64,000 nt of DNA, taken from Kondoa malvinella (lineage: Eukaryota > Basidiomycota > Agaricostilbomycetes > Agaricostilbales > Kondoaceae). Numbering within the stretch: position 1 is the stretch's first letter; the number at the start of each line of letters is the position of its first letter. The stretch spans positions 708,745 through 772,744 of the forward strand of contig BCIM01000007.1 of the NCBI GenBank assembly GCA_039545315.1. The letters run 5' to 3'. A program made the position numbers and the translations under genes. Positions 43,975 through 56,699 of this stretch are shown in pieces. The notes beneath the pieces are model-generated. The model was not told where the DNA came from. It saw nothing but the letters and a program-made list of their open reading frames with translations, and made no database searches.

Positions 43975-46220
43975 TTACGCAAAAGCCATCTCCCGTTCGT
44001 TCCAATTCCTCAGCGCTTGTAATAGATGCTGTGCTGTTATTTGAGCACTCCATAAGCCGACTTGTTTGACGCGAGTGCTGTTCGCATGCTGGACATGGTA
44101 GGCTAAAGCTTGATAGACTTGTTCAGACATGGCGTCTAGTATGCCTGTATCGAACGTGGTCCACGAGCCGTCAAAATCGGACTGTGCATTCAAGAGGGGA
44201 CGACTATTAGCAGCATATGCTAAAGCGATGTCCTTGAACGCACCATTGGCAGATTCACATGACATTGTACGGGGATGAGAGTTTTGTTTGCATTCAGGAA
44301 GGCGACAATAGGTCTGATCAAAGCATTGTTGACATAGGATAGCTGAGGTGCGAAGATCTGTGCATGTCCATCAAGTTCGATGAGTTGAACACCCAAAAAT
44401 CTGATGTTTCACGCACCGGAAGAGTAGCTTTGACCTCCTTGAACCTGATACTCAAGTCCATAGACACATGATGTCCTTCCACACCCGCATCAGCCGATTC
44501 TTCCTCTATGCCCAATCTTCTTCTTGTACTAAGCACCTCAGGCGCTTTCAACGGTTTCCCAACCAACAACTCTTTATGCCCAGGAATCACACCATCTTTC
44601 CTATCCTCCATTCCGGGGCCAAGCACAACTTCATCGAACCGATCTGCAATTTCACCAATGATGGTTTCGAAAGAAGCGTTTTCATCTTGAACTTTTGGGA
44701 AGCGCACATCTGCTACCAAGTCGACTTTTCCGCTCTGGATCCAAGCGAGAAAACCGGTATCTGCAGGTGATTTAAAGTGATCGATGGATAATCCGTCAAT
44801 CCGAAACCGAGACATGCGTTTCCATTCCGAGCCTTGTGCGTCTTCTGATGAATTGGTTCGAGAAATGGATTGTGGCCGATGTAAAGAGAAGAGACAATTA
44901 TCTACTTGACCAGTGATGCTTTCTGCGCTGAGCATGTCGAGGAATAACCATTGTTTGCGTAAAGTCGGTAAATGCGCAGAAAAGATGGAGATGGTGTAAG
45001 GGCGGAAATCGTTTGGTTGGTAGAGCGTGACGAGGAAATCTTGGACTACTAGATCTTCGAGGTGGAAGTCGCCTGGTTTAGGTGCATGTCTGTATGCTGA
45101 TCGATCTTTGGTTGCATTCGGGTCAAAGACTAGATGGCGTCGATCTGTGTGCAGTGGATGTGGTCAGCCTCCGTGAGGCAGACTAGAGCCACCACACACC
45201 TATAACACCTCGTACGCCTTTGACAACGGCACTCTCAACGAAGCCTTTCCCATCAAGCCAACGAGGGAGACTGAGCGCAACATCGACTTCATCTATCGCC
45301 ATGTGAAATGCAGTCCACTTTGATTTGTCTGTTCCGTCTACATTCGGCTCTTGCTCTTTTGGCTCATCTTCACTTGCTAGAGGGACTTTGCTTTCCCGCC
45401 ATGTAGAGAGCTTCTGATACCATGACAGAGTTGGAACAGGTGAATCAGATGATGTAGGGTCGTTGATGAGTTGAGGTGTATCCAGATGCTGATTGCCATC
45501 TGTGATAGCCTTCTTTTGGTCTTCCCTCGACGGCCCTCTCGAGACATAGACATTCTTGAAAGTGATAGTAGAATGCTTCCAGCTAAACTTGGGCACAATC
45601 GCACTCTCAAAAACGACCGTCACACCACTACTGGCCGTAAGGTAATTGCCCAATTTCCTCGCTAACCAAGATTGCATTTGCAAGCTGTTGAGCAAGAAGA
45701 AGACGGTCGCCATGAAAGAGGTAGTGCCTACGACGATCCAGACGCCTACACCACCAATGATCCAGCTGAAGAAAGCAGACCAATCATCGATCCTGTAAGG
45801 CCGGAAACCGCGAATGGTGAACCATTTGAAGTGAATGCGCAGTCGATCGAGGAAAGATGTGGCTGAAGCCAAGAGCTCGTGCTTCGTTCGTAGATGCGGA
45901 GAAGGTATAGCATGTGCTAGATGCTGCAGCGAGGAAGACAGAGAGGAGACTTTTGCTTGAAGTGACTCTGGATCGGGCTTTTGGCTGTCTTTCGAAGGCT
46001 CGGACGATCTCAGGACAGCCGAAGTATGCAAAGCAGCTGTTCTGAAGCGAGTAAGAGCTGTTGAAGGCGGGGCCACATCTAGAGGTTGCGATTTTGCTAG
46101 TTGACGGAAATGCCTAGAGATCTGCACGTAGGATGAAGCTGCTCGACTTGTGTTGCTTCGAGTAACAGATCCGAGCAAAGCTGAAGGTAGTCGATTCATG
46201 CGATCACGGTGCAGAAGCAA
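43975..46220 (-). CDS. Mdm31/Mdm32-type mitochondrial inner-membrane morphology protein
   Basis: Needed in yeast for mitochondrial shape and distribution. Starts with a mitochondrial presequence rich in Arg/Ser (MNRLPSALLGSVTRSNTSRA from 46199, or seven residues earlier at 46220). Then HFKWFTIRGFRPYRIDDWSAFFSW, which with the helix VGVWIVVGTTSFMATVFFLL is typical of Mdm31. SGVTVVFESAIVPKFSWKHSTITFKNVYVSRG is the core beta region; WTAFHMAIDEVDVALSLPRWLDGKGFVE and VVKGVRGVI-DRRHL follow. Later exons carry FHLEDLVVQDFLVTLYQP and FRIDGLSIDHF; the end is LLQALRNWNEREMAFA. Six or so exons. A TATATATA box at 46293-46300 lies about 75 bp upstream. Confidence 0.9.
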
Positions 46221-47133
46221 GACGCGGACTTGTCAACAAGTATCGCACACGCTGGAACACAAGATCTCCCTGGTTAAGGGTGCTCTGGACTGTATATATA
46301 CTGATGCTCGTCACTGCGTGCTAGATCACAATGGCAACAAGTCTCAGACTTCAAGAGCTTGCTAAAGCGTTCATTGCAACAATCACTTCGATGACGTTTG
46401 TGCACCCGAAAGGTCTCGCTGACCCAGTCATAGCTTTGCGTTGAGCTGCAATGCGATCTGTCAAGCCATCCAACCCAAAATCAGCACAAAGCAGATTGCA
46501 AAGTTTAACGGCCTCACCTCATACCCATCAGTCAGAAATGGTTCAGCATAGGATGTTTGCTCTCTTGTAGTGCCCGTTGATCCATCATACAGCAACAGAC
46601 TCTCGTAATGAGAGTCGAAGCGGATTACGAGTGTGGAAGGAGCTTCACATTTTCATATCCCAATGCACAAGTTTAGAGACGACTTCTTTGACATCTCACT
46701 AAAGGAGTAGAAGGACTCTAAGGCAGTAAGTGATTGGTACTAGCAGCGCTTGCTAGCTAGAGGTTGAGAAGGAAAAGTTTGAGAGGAGGATGATGATAAA
46801 AGCCCGCAAGAAAGAGCAGTTCAAAGCCAGCGATGCTGAAAGTGCAGTAGTAGATGAGCCAGTAGAGCAGAAGGGAACAAAGAGAAAGGCCCCAGCTCAA
46901 GAAAAGTCTGCAGCCTTCAAAGTGACACGAGTAGCTGAGGAATCGCTATGAGCACAGGTCTTAGCACGGCGATAGGACTCACAATTCATTCAAAGCGGAA
47001 AAGCAGACCAAGATGATGGTCAAGAGCAACAGCCTTTGCGCTCAAGTCGAAGACGAGCCGGTGCCGACCCGCCCAAATCTCTTTTTTTTGAAATCTTTCC
47101 CAAGCTTCTGGACGAGAAGACGAGCAGCTTAAG
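46221..47133. other. Intergenic region with a TATA box, a small hairpin and an orphan coding-like fragment
   Basis: 913 bp. TATATATA at 46293-46300 probably serves the Mdm31 gene. A 7-bp inverted repeat with 5-nt loop (GACTCTC/GAGAGTC) lies at 46598-46616. From about 46768 to 46950 on the + strand an open frame reads EKEKFERRMMIKARKKEQFKA and ends TRVAEESL; it has no good start or partner exon. It could be an upstream exon of NAF1, a relic of another gene, or chance. Confidence 0.4.
46293..46300 (-). promoter_or_regulatory. TATA box candidate for the Mdm31-type gene
   Basis: TATATATA (the same on both strands) about 75 bp upstream of the minus-strand ATG at 46220. Distance and orientation fit a fungal TATA element. 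Confidence 0.45.
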
Positions 47134-49444
47134 ATGGGCAGTGCATTCTCGCGCAGTCAGAAGCAGCAGCAACCACCAGTACCGACAGTCGCAGATGAGG
47201 AAGGCGCGCCGGTTGCTTCAGACTTGCAATCCATCGTCGAGGGAGGCCATCATGACGGTATCGAGTACCCAGAGTTGCCTGTGGAAGATACGCCTGAAAT
47301 GTATGGCATGGGCCCAAGACCTGATATGGACAATATGCCTGCTGTGCTTGAATGGTACAATGAACGCTATAGGAGACGGGCTGTCGCTCTGGGTGTTGCT
47401 GCGCCCAAGAAGGACTGGGCTGGTGACGCTTTAGCTCAAGTCTTTCCTGCCGAGTGAGTGCATCTGCTCCTCTGTCTGCATCTCGAGCTAATACCTTTAC
47501 AGCGAACCTATGACGGAAGGCGACATCTCTTCCGATTCAGACTCTGGCTCTGCAGAATCAGACGCACCGACTGTTGCTTCAGACAAGGAAGAAGAACAAT
47601 ATTACACCGGCGGGCGATACAAGAAACGCAAGCAACGAGCTGGTTCTGCAGCTTCCGACGAATCCCTCATCGGCATCCAGAAATCTGTCCCTCTCATGAC
47701 AGAACACGAATACGAAGGCACGGTGCATGAAAGAACTATCGAAGTCCTCCCTCCTTACGAAGGCAAACTCGTTCTATTGGGTTCGATCATTTCCGTAGTC
47801 CAAACAGTCATCGTCGTTCAAGCCTCAAACCCAAATGGCGAATGCTTACAAGAGGGTTCTTTGCTCTGTCTGCAAGATCGGAAAGTCATCGGACCCATAT
47901 TCGAAACTTTCGGACCTCTTGAATCTCCTTTTTATTCCGTTCGTCTCGCATCGGCAGAAGACTACCTTCTCGCACCACAACATGGTGATCCAGTTTCTAC
48001 CAAACCTTTACTTCGCACCGGTGTTGAAGTCTACTACTGCCCAACATCAGAATACGTTACCGTCTTGCGAACAAACGAAATCAACCGGTCAAAAGGCACA
48101 GACGCGAGCAACATCTACGATGAGGAACCTGGTGCAGACGAGATTGAATTCTCGGATGATGAAGCCGAAAGAGCGTACAAAGCTTCCCTGCGCGTCGCAA
48201 AGACTTCAAGGAAAGATAAAGATCGAAGAAAGCTAGAATCAAAGCTGGCCGAAGCCAAGAGCGAAGGTGAGGGTGGAGAAGAGTATACGCCTTTGCAAAG
48301 ACCGAGTGACGGCTTTCCGCTGCCTGCGAGACCGCCTGTTGGTCGTGTTTTGGAGAATCCAGAGGAGATTGGCTTGAATGATAGTCTGATATTCTCCGAT
48401 GGAGACTCGATCATGGGTGATAGCAACAAGTCGATTGAAATGGGCGAGGAAAAGAGCTCAGAGCGGAGTGAGGATCGAAGCGATAGAGGTGAAGAGCCGA
48501 GCAGGAATCAAGGCGAAGGTTCGAGCAGAGGCCAGCATAGAGACCGAGGTCAGAACAGGGAGAGAGGTCAGGATCGAGGACGTGGGCGAGGTCGAGGTGC
48601 AAAGAGAGGTCGAGGCGGAAAAGATGCGCATTCTTCCAACCCAAGGCCGAATGGTTTGCCTACTGGACCAAGAGGAGGTGGCAATTGGCGAGGCAACGAT
48701 CGTAATGACCGGGGCAGAGGTGGCAGAGATGACCGAGGAGCAAGAGGGAGACCGATGCAGACAGAATTCAGCAACGTTCAACGTCAGCCTTACTCTCCGT
48801 CTCAGAACAGTCCCTCTGGCTCTATGCTACCGCCATTACCACCACCTGGTCTTCGTCAACCTCCCTCAGGCCTCACCTATCCTTTACCACTTCCACCGCG
48901 TGGTATGCTCCCACCTGCGTCTTTGGCATTGTCTGGTCCTGGTCCTATGAGCATGCTACCCATGTCTAGTCCGATACCTCCACCCCCACCTCCAAGCTTC
49001 TCTCCTTCCGGCTCAGGCTATGATCCGTCAGCACCGAGTCCGCTGAATTCGCCTGCCGTCCCTATTCTGCAACCACCTCCAGTAGCTCCTTCGCCGAGCA
49101 CTTCGCACAATCGCAAGTGGTCAAACCCAGCACTGAAAGCAAAGACCGATGCGAAAGAAGGTTCTGCTTCAGAGAGCAAACCTGCTTCACCTGTAGTCCC
49201 TACCCTTCCTACTTCTGCTTCGACATTTCCTGCCCAGCCATTTCCTTACAACCAGAATCAATTCCCTCAACAGGGCTTTCCCCAGAATGGCTTTCCTCAA
49301 GGTGGTTTCCCAATGTTTCCACCTGGTCAGCCGCAATTCATGCCAATGGGCGGGGCTCCATTTGGTTTCGGTCACTCTGGGCTGCCAATGTCAAGGGGTT
49401 ACAGAGGTAGTCGAGGAAGAGGAGGTCAGAATCGGCAGTCGTGA
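47134..49444 (+). CDS. NAF1: H/ACA snoRNP assembly factor NAF1
   Basis: Chaperones H/ACA pseudouridylation RNPs before Gar1 takes its place; nuclear. First exon MGSAFSRSQKQQQPPVPTV...; intron 47455-47502. Then an acidic/Ser run DISSDSDSGSAESD and the Gar1/Naf1 beta-barrel: VLPPYEGKLVLLGSIISVVQ, TVIVVQASNPNGECLQEGS, LCLQDRKVIGPIFETFGPL, PFYSVRLASAED. An acidic helix (EEPGADEIEFSDDEAERAYK) is followed by RGG/RG repeats (DRGRGRGRGAKRGRGGKD), a Pro-rich tract and a Gln/Gly/Phe/Met-rich end (SRGYRGSRGRGGQNRQS), as in fungal Naf1. About 750 residues, two exons visible. Confidence 0.9.
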
Positions 49445-49699
49445 TGTTTTCCGTGAGAAGTGTATAATTATTTTGGCGCATGTCGAGATTCCTGTAGCAT
49501 TATGATTCCCTTGCATTGGTAGCATTGTTTTCGTTCAAGAACTGTTCTATATGCATTGGTATTTTCGTTTACGAGGGTACAATCATGTGTGCATGCGAAA
49601 GAATCAGACTGCCAAAAGATATCCATACTCAAAATTGCCAATTACATGATTCATGAGGAGGATATTGAAGTGTCGTGAATCTAGTCGTTTTATGGTGAA

Positions 49700-52600
49700 T
49701 CACGTGCGAGGGTTGAATATTGCAGAGTCGCGTATACGCTTCATGAGGTTGGAAGATTTACGCTCATCTTCGGACTGTTCTGTCAGGTTGGAAGCTGATC
49801 TTGACATTTTGGAGTCGCTCACTTCAGGTGGAGTATGGACTGTCGAATTGTTGTTGGAGGAGACTTGCCGCAAAGAGGCCTTTGACTTTCCTCCGCGCAA
49901 GCGGAGACGTAGAGGTCGTGGGCTGCCGAGACCTGAGCGTTCGGATGTGCTTCTGGATAAAGGCTTTCGCTTCATTCCTGGTGAATCTGGGGCATTGCCA
50001 TCGCCTGAAGAGCGAGAAGACACTCGAGAATTGATGGATCGCAACCCTTTGGCCCTACGACCTCCTTTAGGCGTTGACGAGTTGGTAGCGACAGCCAGAA
50101 CATCTGAATGAAAGCGTCAGCATACAGTGTCTCGTCGATAGCCGTGACCTACATCGGTCGGCTATCCCTCTTGACCAAAAGGTCGGACCGCGAGTCATTC
50201 TGCCCATGCGAGAATATTCCTCCTGCGGCCCCTCACTCTCAACTACATCCCACTCCTCTTCCTCAACCGGTGCAGGTAGATCAGAAGATGAACCTTGGAG
50301 ATCGGCTGTAGGCTGTAAAACAGCATCTTCTGCAAGCGATTCGAGGCCGGTTGAAGATTGCCGGCGTTGATGAAGATCGGTTGCACCGGACGGGTCTTTG
50401 CTCATATGACCGAGAGACACTTCGCAAGAGGTAGGTCGTGTAGATATGCTGACGCTAGGCGAAGAAGAGTGCTCATGGTCCGGTTCATCGTCATCCTGAA
50501 CCGCCACAACAGGCGAAAGAGCTTCTACAGAGACAGCCATTTCTTCATCCCCTTCGTCTGCAGCGTAGATTGAATGTGCATCGCGAGGCCCGCGGAAGCT
50601 GTAGCCACAAAAGACGTCTTGCCCTTGATCATCAACTGGTGAAAGCGGTTCTTTGTCTGTAGGCACATCTTGATTGATAGACTCGCTGTCCGCCTGCGCA
50701 GCTATTTCCTCTGGATCAATGACGGCCGGCTTCATCGATAAGAAGGTCTCATCGAAATGGCTGGTGTCCAGCTCGTCGTCAGGGTTGAGCGAAGGGACGT
50801 ATGGCGGAATGTACTGCCGTCAAGCGAGAAAGTCAGTCCAGCTGTAGAGCGAAGTATTCACCAGACCGACCTTCTTGGTATAGACGAAAGACCAGTCAAT
50901 CATAGAGAAGTACGGATGCTTTTTGATACGTCGATCTGTCATGCGTAGAGAAGGATCCTTTTGGAGCAGCTATCGGACCGTATCAGTAATGATTGTGAGC
51001 AGAGTAGAATCTACATACACCACGCAGCAGACTTTTGGTGTCGTGATCCATAGCTCGGTCTTCCGGGTCGAAAGTGAGCTCATCATGCAGGACCTTGCGA
51101 TACATAGTGGTGTGGTCTTCAGACCAGAATGGTGTCATACCAGACAGCATCTCATAAAGCATAGTGCCGAGACTCCATGCATCGCATTCGTACGAGTAGG
51201 GATCGCCAAGTAGCACTTCAGGTGCGAGATACCTGCAGGATGTAAGTCAAGGTACTGCTCAATGGAAGAAGACTCACTCGGCTGTTCCACAGAAGGTAGT
51301 ACAGGTCTCTCTTTCACCCTCACATCCACCTGGCGGCGAAGATAGGTTTCGACCAGTCTGAGCCATCCAAGCGGGTTTTGCTGCCCCAAATTCGGCAGGT
51401 AGACCAAGAGATGCGCCATAAGATGAGGATCCAGGCACACGGGGTCGAGCAAACTGCTTGCTGAGACCAAAGTCTGTCAAGACAATGTGTCCGTCTGCAG
51501 CAATCAAGATGTTTTCGGGCTTGAGATCGCTAGAGATAGAAGTGAGCTCAGCGGACTTCTAGAGGCTAATCGCATACCGATAGATTACACCAGCATGATG
51601 TAGTTCTTCTAAACCAGCTGAGATCTCAGCTGTATAGAAGCGAGCTCGGTCGCGACCGAGTCGGCCCCAACGAGAAAGCTGAGTTGCAAGGTCCCCCCCT
51701 GGGTGGTAGTCGAGTACCAGAAAGAGGTTGTCCTTGTCCTGTGAAACCGGATGGCCTAGAATCAGCATGATACTGAAAAGCAGCTCCTTCACCCACATGG
51801 AAACTATAATGAAGCTTGACAACAAAAGGATTCGAATCCGCTTCTGCGACGGATTTCAGCACGCTTTGTTCGGTCAAGGTATGAGCCAATTCGCGATGAG
51901 CCAAAACATGATCTATCAGAATTGTCAGCCAGTGCCATATGTTCGAGCCTGGTACTCACGCTTGGGGATGGCCTTCATAGCATACAGCTTTGATGAATCT
52001 TTCTGTCGAACCAACATTACTTTCCCGGCGCACCCCTTTCCAAGCACGTTTAGGACATCAAATTCGCCAACCGACATCTTGCTTGGTACACTTTTGACAA
52101 TTTTGGAGCTGCGAGCAGATTTTGGGAAGGCGATCTGGCTAATGGGTGTTGAGCGGTCGGACATCGGTTCCGGCGAGGGTGTTTTTGTAACAGCAGGAAG
52201 AGCTTCGAAGACGAGAGTCTCGTGTATCTGCTCATCTGGCACACCTTGTATTGCTATCGGTACGTTCTCAGTCTGCGCGACCGAGGCGACTTGTATCGAG
52301 GCAGCAGTAGCAACAGAAGCGATAGTCGGAGGAGGTTGCGATACTGTAATCGATGCTGACGGTGCGACGGTGTCACTCGTGTCTTCGCCTGCGAGCTGTC
52401 TGCTAAGTGCAGCAAGTTCAGCCAAATCGTCCGTATCGCTGACATCGCATGAGATCTGCTCCATTCGATCCGTCGGTGAAGGAACAGCTGGATCTGAGCG
52501 GATCCTCTTGATCCTACGTTCGACTCGATGACTTTCGCTGTCTTCCGAGTTCTTGGTGCTGAAGAGCTTGACCCAATCTTTGCTTTCTCTTACTGCTGGT

Positions 52601-53368
52601 AATTTGGCTAACTCGCTGAGGTATGCTGAGATCTGAGAAAGAGACGCGGATGGCTCTTCTGTGATATTTGTGGGATCGTATTGAACGCCTTCGACTTGCG
52701 CTTGTAATAGTGATTTCATCTGCCTGGTTTTCGATGGCGATAGTGTTCGTGACAACGATGCTAAAAGAGGAGAGCGACGTTTACGAGGAGGAGAAGATGA
52801 GGGCGATGTTGAAGCGTCTGACAACATGGAGATGGGACTAGGCTGTGATACCGGAACTAGGCGATGTATAGCTGCGTCGAAACTTGATAGCTGCGAGTAT
52901 GTTCGGGCGAGCGTAAGAGAAGATGTTGGGGTCGTGACGTATATCGTAAGCGATTGCGCATTGCTCTGTGTGATGATTTAGTCAAGTTCGCCCTTGCTAC
53001 AATAAGCATACCTTGTTTCGCTTCCCGCTAGACCGCCTTTCAGCGACGCTGATCTCCCATGCTTGCTCTTCAAGCATATGTAGCTGCTTTTCGACTGCTT
53101 GTGAGTCGCCTTCTGGTACATTATTGAAAAGGCTTTGCAAGGCACCCGTTGAAGCTCGTTTTGCACTATTCGCTTGACCACCGCCAGAGCTAGAGACCGT
53201 ACCAAACTTCTTCCATAAAGGTCCAACAGTTCCAGAAGATGATTGAGAATTTTGCCAGCTGCTGGTTCGAGATTCTGCCTTGCCCATGGTTATTTGCGAA
53301 TCGGGTGATCTGCGCTGGAAAGACCAGGATGACCGAAGCGAGGGTTGCGTTGCTGCCAAAGCCACCAT
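49700..53368 (-). CDS. AGC-family serine/threonine protein kinase
   Basis: Kinase domain after a ~420-residue disordered N-part: glycine loop [16 protein letters not shown]-type YAMKAIPK, hinge [12 protein letters not shown], catalytic [11 protein letters not shown] (made by splicing), DFGLSKQF, T-loop [14 protein letters not shown], then [15 protein letters not shown]. The AGC tail has [36 protein letters not shown] and a hydrophobic motif [10 protein letters not shown]. About 55 residues ([20 protein letters not shown] and on, Gly/Ser/Pro-rich) are inserted between DFG and the T-loop. The upstream exon (53368 down to 52979) reads in frame through [12 protein letters not shown], so the start is 53368 or 53287. 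Ends SAIFNPRT. Family-level role is growth or stress signalling; subfamily not fixed. Confidence 0.88.
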
Positions 53369-53710
53369 GTGAGAACGCTAGTGCTTGGTATTGTACGTAT
53401 CGAAAAGTCAAAAGATGGTATCGAGGTGACAAAGAGAGGAAGATTGGGCCGCTAGGAGTCAGGGTCGAGAGGTTGGCTGGGTATAGCGTGAAAGTCGTTA
53501 TCGGTTTATTGGAGAGTCGTATAGAATGCAGAAGCCGTATAATGTCGTGCGGGTGTATATTATCGCCCAAGAAGATGGCTTGAAGAAGTGTTTCAAGCAG
53601 AAGCGCTAAGGTATTCGTTGGTTGGCTTGTGCAGTGTTGTAAGAGTCGTAATGGGTCGTGAAAGGGTCGTAAAATAGTGATGCAAGAAAGTTGAATCCAA
53701 GAACGAAGCA

Positions 53711-54019
53711 ATGCAGTTCCAAGCCGGCCACAGCAGGGAGAGTCCTCGAGTGGTCTTGCGGCCAAAGGTCAAAGCAGATAAAAGGATAGTCGTTCAGGAG
53801 AAGGGAGCTAGTGAGCCAATGCGCAAGGGGTCCTTCTGGGGGTCTTCTCTTCTAGAATCACGCGGATCGAAGCTTGAAAGTCCCAACGAAGGCTTCTGTG
53901 GTCAGGTGCTGGAACAAGTTGAAGAGCTCGAGAAAAGCCTCACAACAGGCCGCTACAGTATTTCCTTTGAGCAAGGGCCTGTTGACCGGGAGAGGTCGCC
54001 GATGACCAGAAGGAATTAG
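53711..54019 (+). CDS. Small ORF, possible short protein
   Basis: 102 codons: MQFQAGHSRESPRVVLRPKV... QVLEQVEELEKSLTTGRYSIS... ERSPMTRRN. Amino-acid mix looks coding-like with a short amphipathic helix, but there is no known family. It lies head-to-head with the kinase gene, so it may instead be promoter sequence. Confidence 0.35.
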   Translation: MQFQAGHSRESPRVVLRPKVKADKRIVVQEKGASEPMRKGSFWGSSLLESRGSKLESPNEGFCGQVLEQVEELEKSLTTGRYSISFEQGPVDRERSPMTRRN

Positions 54020-54385
54020 AAGCTTTGCGAGCGTGAAAAGGTTGTCAAAGCAAACAACACATTCAGTTAGATACTGCTAACAGGTACTATCTACCACCCA
54101 AACATGTACAATCTACTTGATGCACTCTACCCAAACCGAATCGCAGAATCGATTGACGCGCATCACGTAATTACGCAGGCACCTCTTGACGCGTCTGTCG
54201 TATGAGACGACTCCCATGAAGCTTCTGTCGGCCTTCCGCGTGCTGTAGAGCTGGATTGACTTGCTAGCAGCTGAGTATCGCAGCTTGTTGATCCATTGTT
54301 TATCCAACAAACCAAATAAACAAAACCCAGAATAGCGGAGGGGAATCCAAAGGAGCTGGAATGAATTGATGAAGCAGAAGTCGAG

Positions 54386-56353
54386 CTAGAGCGAGTAGAG
54401 CTTGCGAATCTCTTGACCTGCTGCACGTCTTCGCATGGCACCAAGCCAATCGATGCCTTCATTATAGGTCTTGGGCAGGATGTACCGTGTTAGAGGCTTG
54501 TCTGCGACAAAGGTGAAGTGAAAGATACTAAGATCACAATGAGCACCGAATAGCGTTCATAGTGTGCGACGTACTTTGTGATTTTCTTCTCGCCTGTTCG
54601 GATTGCTATTGTTGACGCTTCGACGGAAACTTGGAAGCTGTGGTGCTCTCCTTCGGTAGGCGTGAAGGCTATCTTGGAGTCCATACGTAGCAGCGATCCG
54701 ACTGTCAGAAAATCAGCCGGGGGAAAGAAAGCCATGTTGTTCTCTGGATGCTCACTCTCGACTGGGCAGCGAAAAGCGAGCTCGCTGTGATTGGAAGAGA
54801 ACCATAAGTCAAATGAAATGGCAGACAGCGTATTTCCCACTCACTCCAGAGCCAAGAAGGTTACTCTATCTCTTGCGAATAGGGAAGCAGTAGTAAAGGC
54901 GGTTTCGTAGGCGCTGTTTCATGAACGATTCAGGCTAGTGACTGAAGGCAAAAATGTAGACATACAGTCTCATTAAGCTATCGACACAAAGTCAGCATAG
55001 CCCACAGCTGTCAGAGTACACTTACTAGCCACCGAAGATCTTGTTGTGCCGATTCCTCTCCTGAGGGTGCATGAGCATTTGACTACCTACATCGCACCGA
55101 GTCAGTCATCTACACCCCACAAGACAGATCAAACCCACTCGAAGCAGTCTCGCTCATCCACAACATAGAATCCGGCTTTGGCGCTCTCCCCTCAAACAAC
55201 GCTTCATTGCCCATGAACAATTTATAAAGCCTGGCAGACTCTGCTTCATTCGGTTGATGGCTATCAAGCGAAGTCTGGGCTAAAGCAATCTTTTTATCCT
55301 TTTGGTTCTTGCCTAGCTTTTGGAGTGCTACTTCTTGAGGTGTGGTCGCTATCAGTTGTGGGATGGCTTTCGCTTTGCCAGTTGCTGCATCTCGACAGGC
55401 CATACTGTCAATACGTTACAGACTACATGAGCTTTAGTACTCAAGCTGTCTGCCACGACTGACGTGAATCTCCCCAAAAGCAGAGTTTCAGGATTCTCTT
55501 GTAAACCTTTCCGAGCAGAAACAGATTCGAGCTTGACGAATATCTCTAGAGAACTGCGAGAGGTATATGAGACCCATCCGGAAAGACGTAGATCTTCTGC
55601 ATCAGTCGCCGATAGCGGTCGAAGCATGTCTAGACGACTGTCAAAGTGACCGACAGACCTATCAGATCTAGTCTGATTCGCAAGTGGTTCACTGACTCCA
55701 CCGCCCTGCATCAATGTTAGCGACTTTCACCTTGACCAGAAGGCCAGCTCACGCAGTTACAAGGTAGAGAGCTTTACTAGCCTCTTGCTGTGATGCTCCT
55801 TCAGGCAGAACATGTCTGTATGCGACGCTGCCTGCAAGTGTATCTAGATCTTCGAACAGTCGACCAACGCGTATACTTGTCATGCCTCCAACACTGCGAA
55901 GACTCTGAGCTTATCGCTAAGGGAGTGTCTATAGCACTGACTAGATTTCATGGAGACTTTGATCACTTTCGAAAGGCAGGTCAAAGCTCTACCATGAATT
56001 CGTTTCAGTAAGTAGCTAAGCGATAGCGCGATGGTACTACTGACGACGAAGCTGTCCTCTATCCTCTTCTCCTTGGGTAGTTCAAGCGTGGAAGTTGTGA
56101 AATGCACTTCAGCAGGCTTGGTCGGTTTATCTCTCCAAAAGCCAAGGCCCCGTATTCGTACCAGAGGTTTCGTTTTCGGCACTTTCAAGGAGAGGTCTCT
56201 TCCAATATCCAAGACGGATTTGACGTTTACGGCTTCCTCCAAACTATCGCTTTCGCTGCTTGCATATCTTCTCGGAAGACTCTGGCGCGTAGCAAATGGA
56301 AAGCTGCTCTGCAATCTAGACCTGGCACAAGCTCGTATAGGCAGACCAGCCAT
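54386..56353 (-). CDS. Mitochondrial acyl-CoA thioesterase, ACOT9-like
   Basis: Double hot-dog acyl-CoA thioesterase that frees fatty acids from CoA in mitochondria. Start MAGLPIRACARSRLQSSFPFATRQSLPRRYAS is an Arg/Ser-rich presequence (cut into two quoted halves here: MAGLPIRACARSR and RQSLPRRYAS). First domain: SDRSVGHFDSRLDMLRPLSA, LSGWVSYTSRSSLEIFVKLE, LLGRFTMVCRDAATGKAKAI. Linker: ESARLYKLFMGNEALFEG. Second domain: MLMHPQERNRHNKIFGGYLM, which is the ACOT9 hallmark, then GSLLRMDSKIAFTP and FQVSVEAST. Ends YNEGIDWLGAMRRRAAG, IRKLYSL. About ten exons. Confidence 0.88.
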
Positions 56354-56699
56354 CTGAACGCGAAATGGACGACAAGCGCCAAAAACAACATTGAATTGCA
56401 ATTCAATTGGATTCTCACTTACAGGTCGCTCTTTTGCTCGTACCGGCCTGCTATTGCACTGCTACAGCACTGTGTGTGACCAAGAGGACTGCGCATCGTG
56501 GAGTCTCGACTTTACTTGATGAAAGAACTCCCATGGGCACTTGATTGCACAGTCAGGATGCATTTACAAAGATCTGCCGAACTTCGTTTCAGCTCCTGCT
56601 CTCTCAATTTCTTCCTTGCTCTCTACCACCGTCTATCTCTTTTCCTGCTTTCCGTACTTTCGTGCACTTCCGTCACTCCTTGAACCCCTTTAGAATACT
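56354..56699. promoter_or_regulatory. 346-bp divergent promoter (thioesterase / DUF6533 protein)
   Basis: No gene I can support. A pyrimidine-rich run (CTTTTCCTGCTTTCC) lies 50-70 bp ahead of the + strand ATG at 56700, as is common in fungal promoters. Confidence 0.4.

Noticed and set aside
46598..46616. 7-bp inverted repeat as terminator or transposon end
   Set aside because: Too short, no target-site duplication and no associated transposase.
48115..48781. Several antisense Ser/Arg/Leu-rich ORFs
   Set aside because: They are mirror images of the RGG and acidic repeats of NAF1.
53190..53765. 191-codon minus-strand ORF
   Set aside because: It overlaps the kinase N-terminal exon in another frame and has no domain; composition looks like leader sequence.
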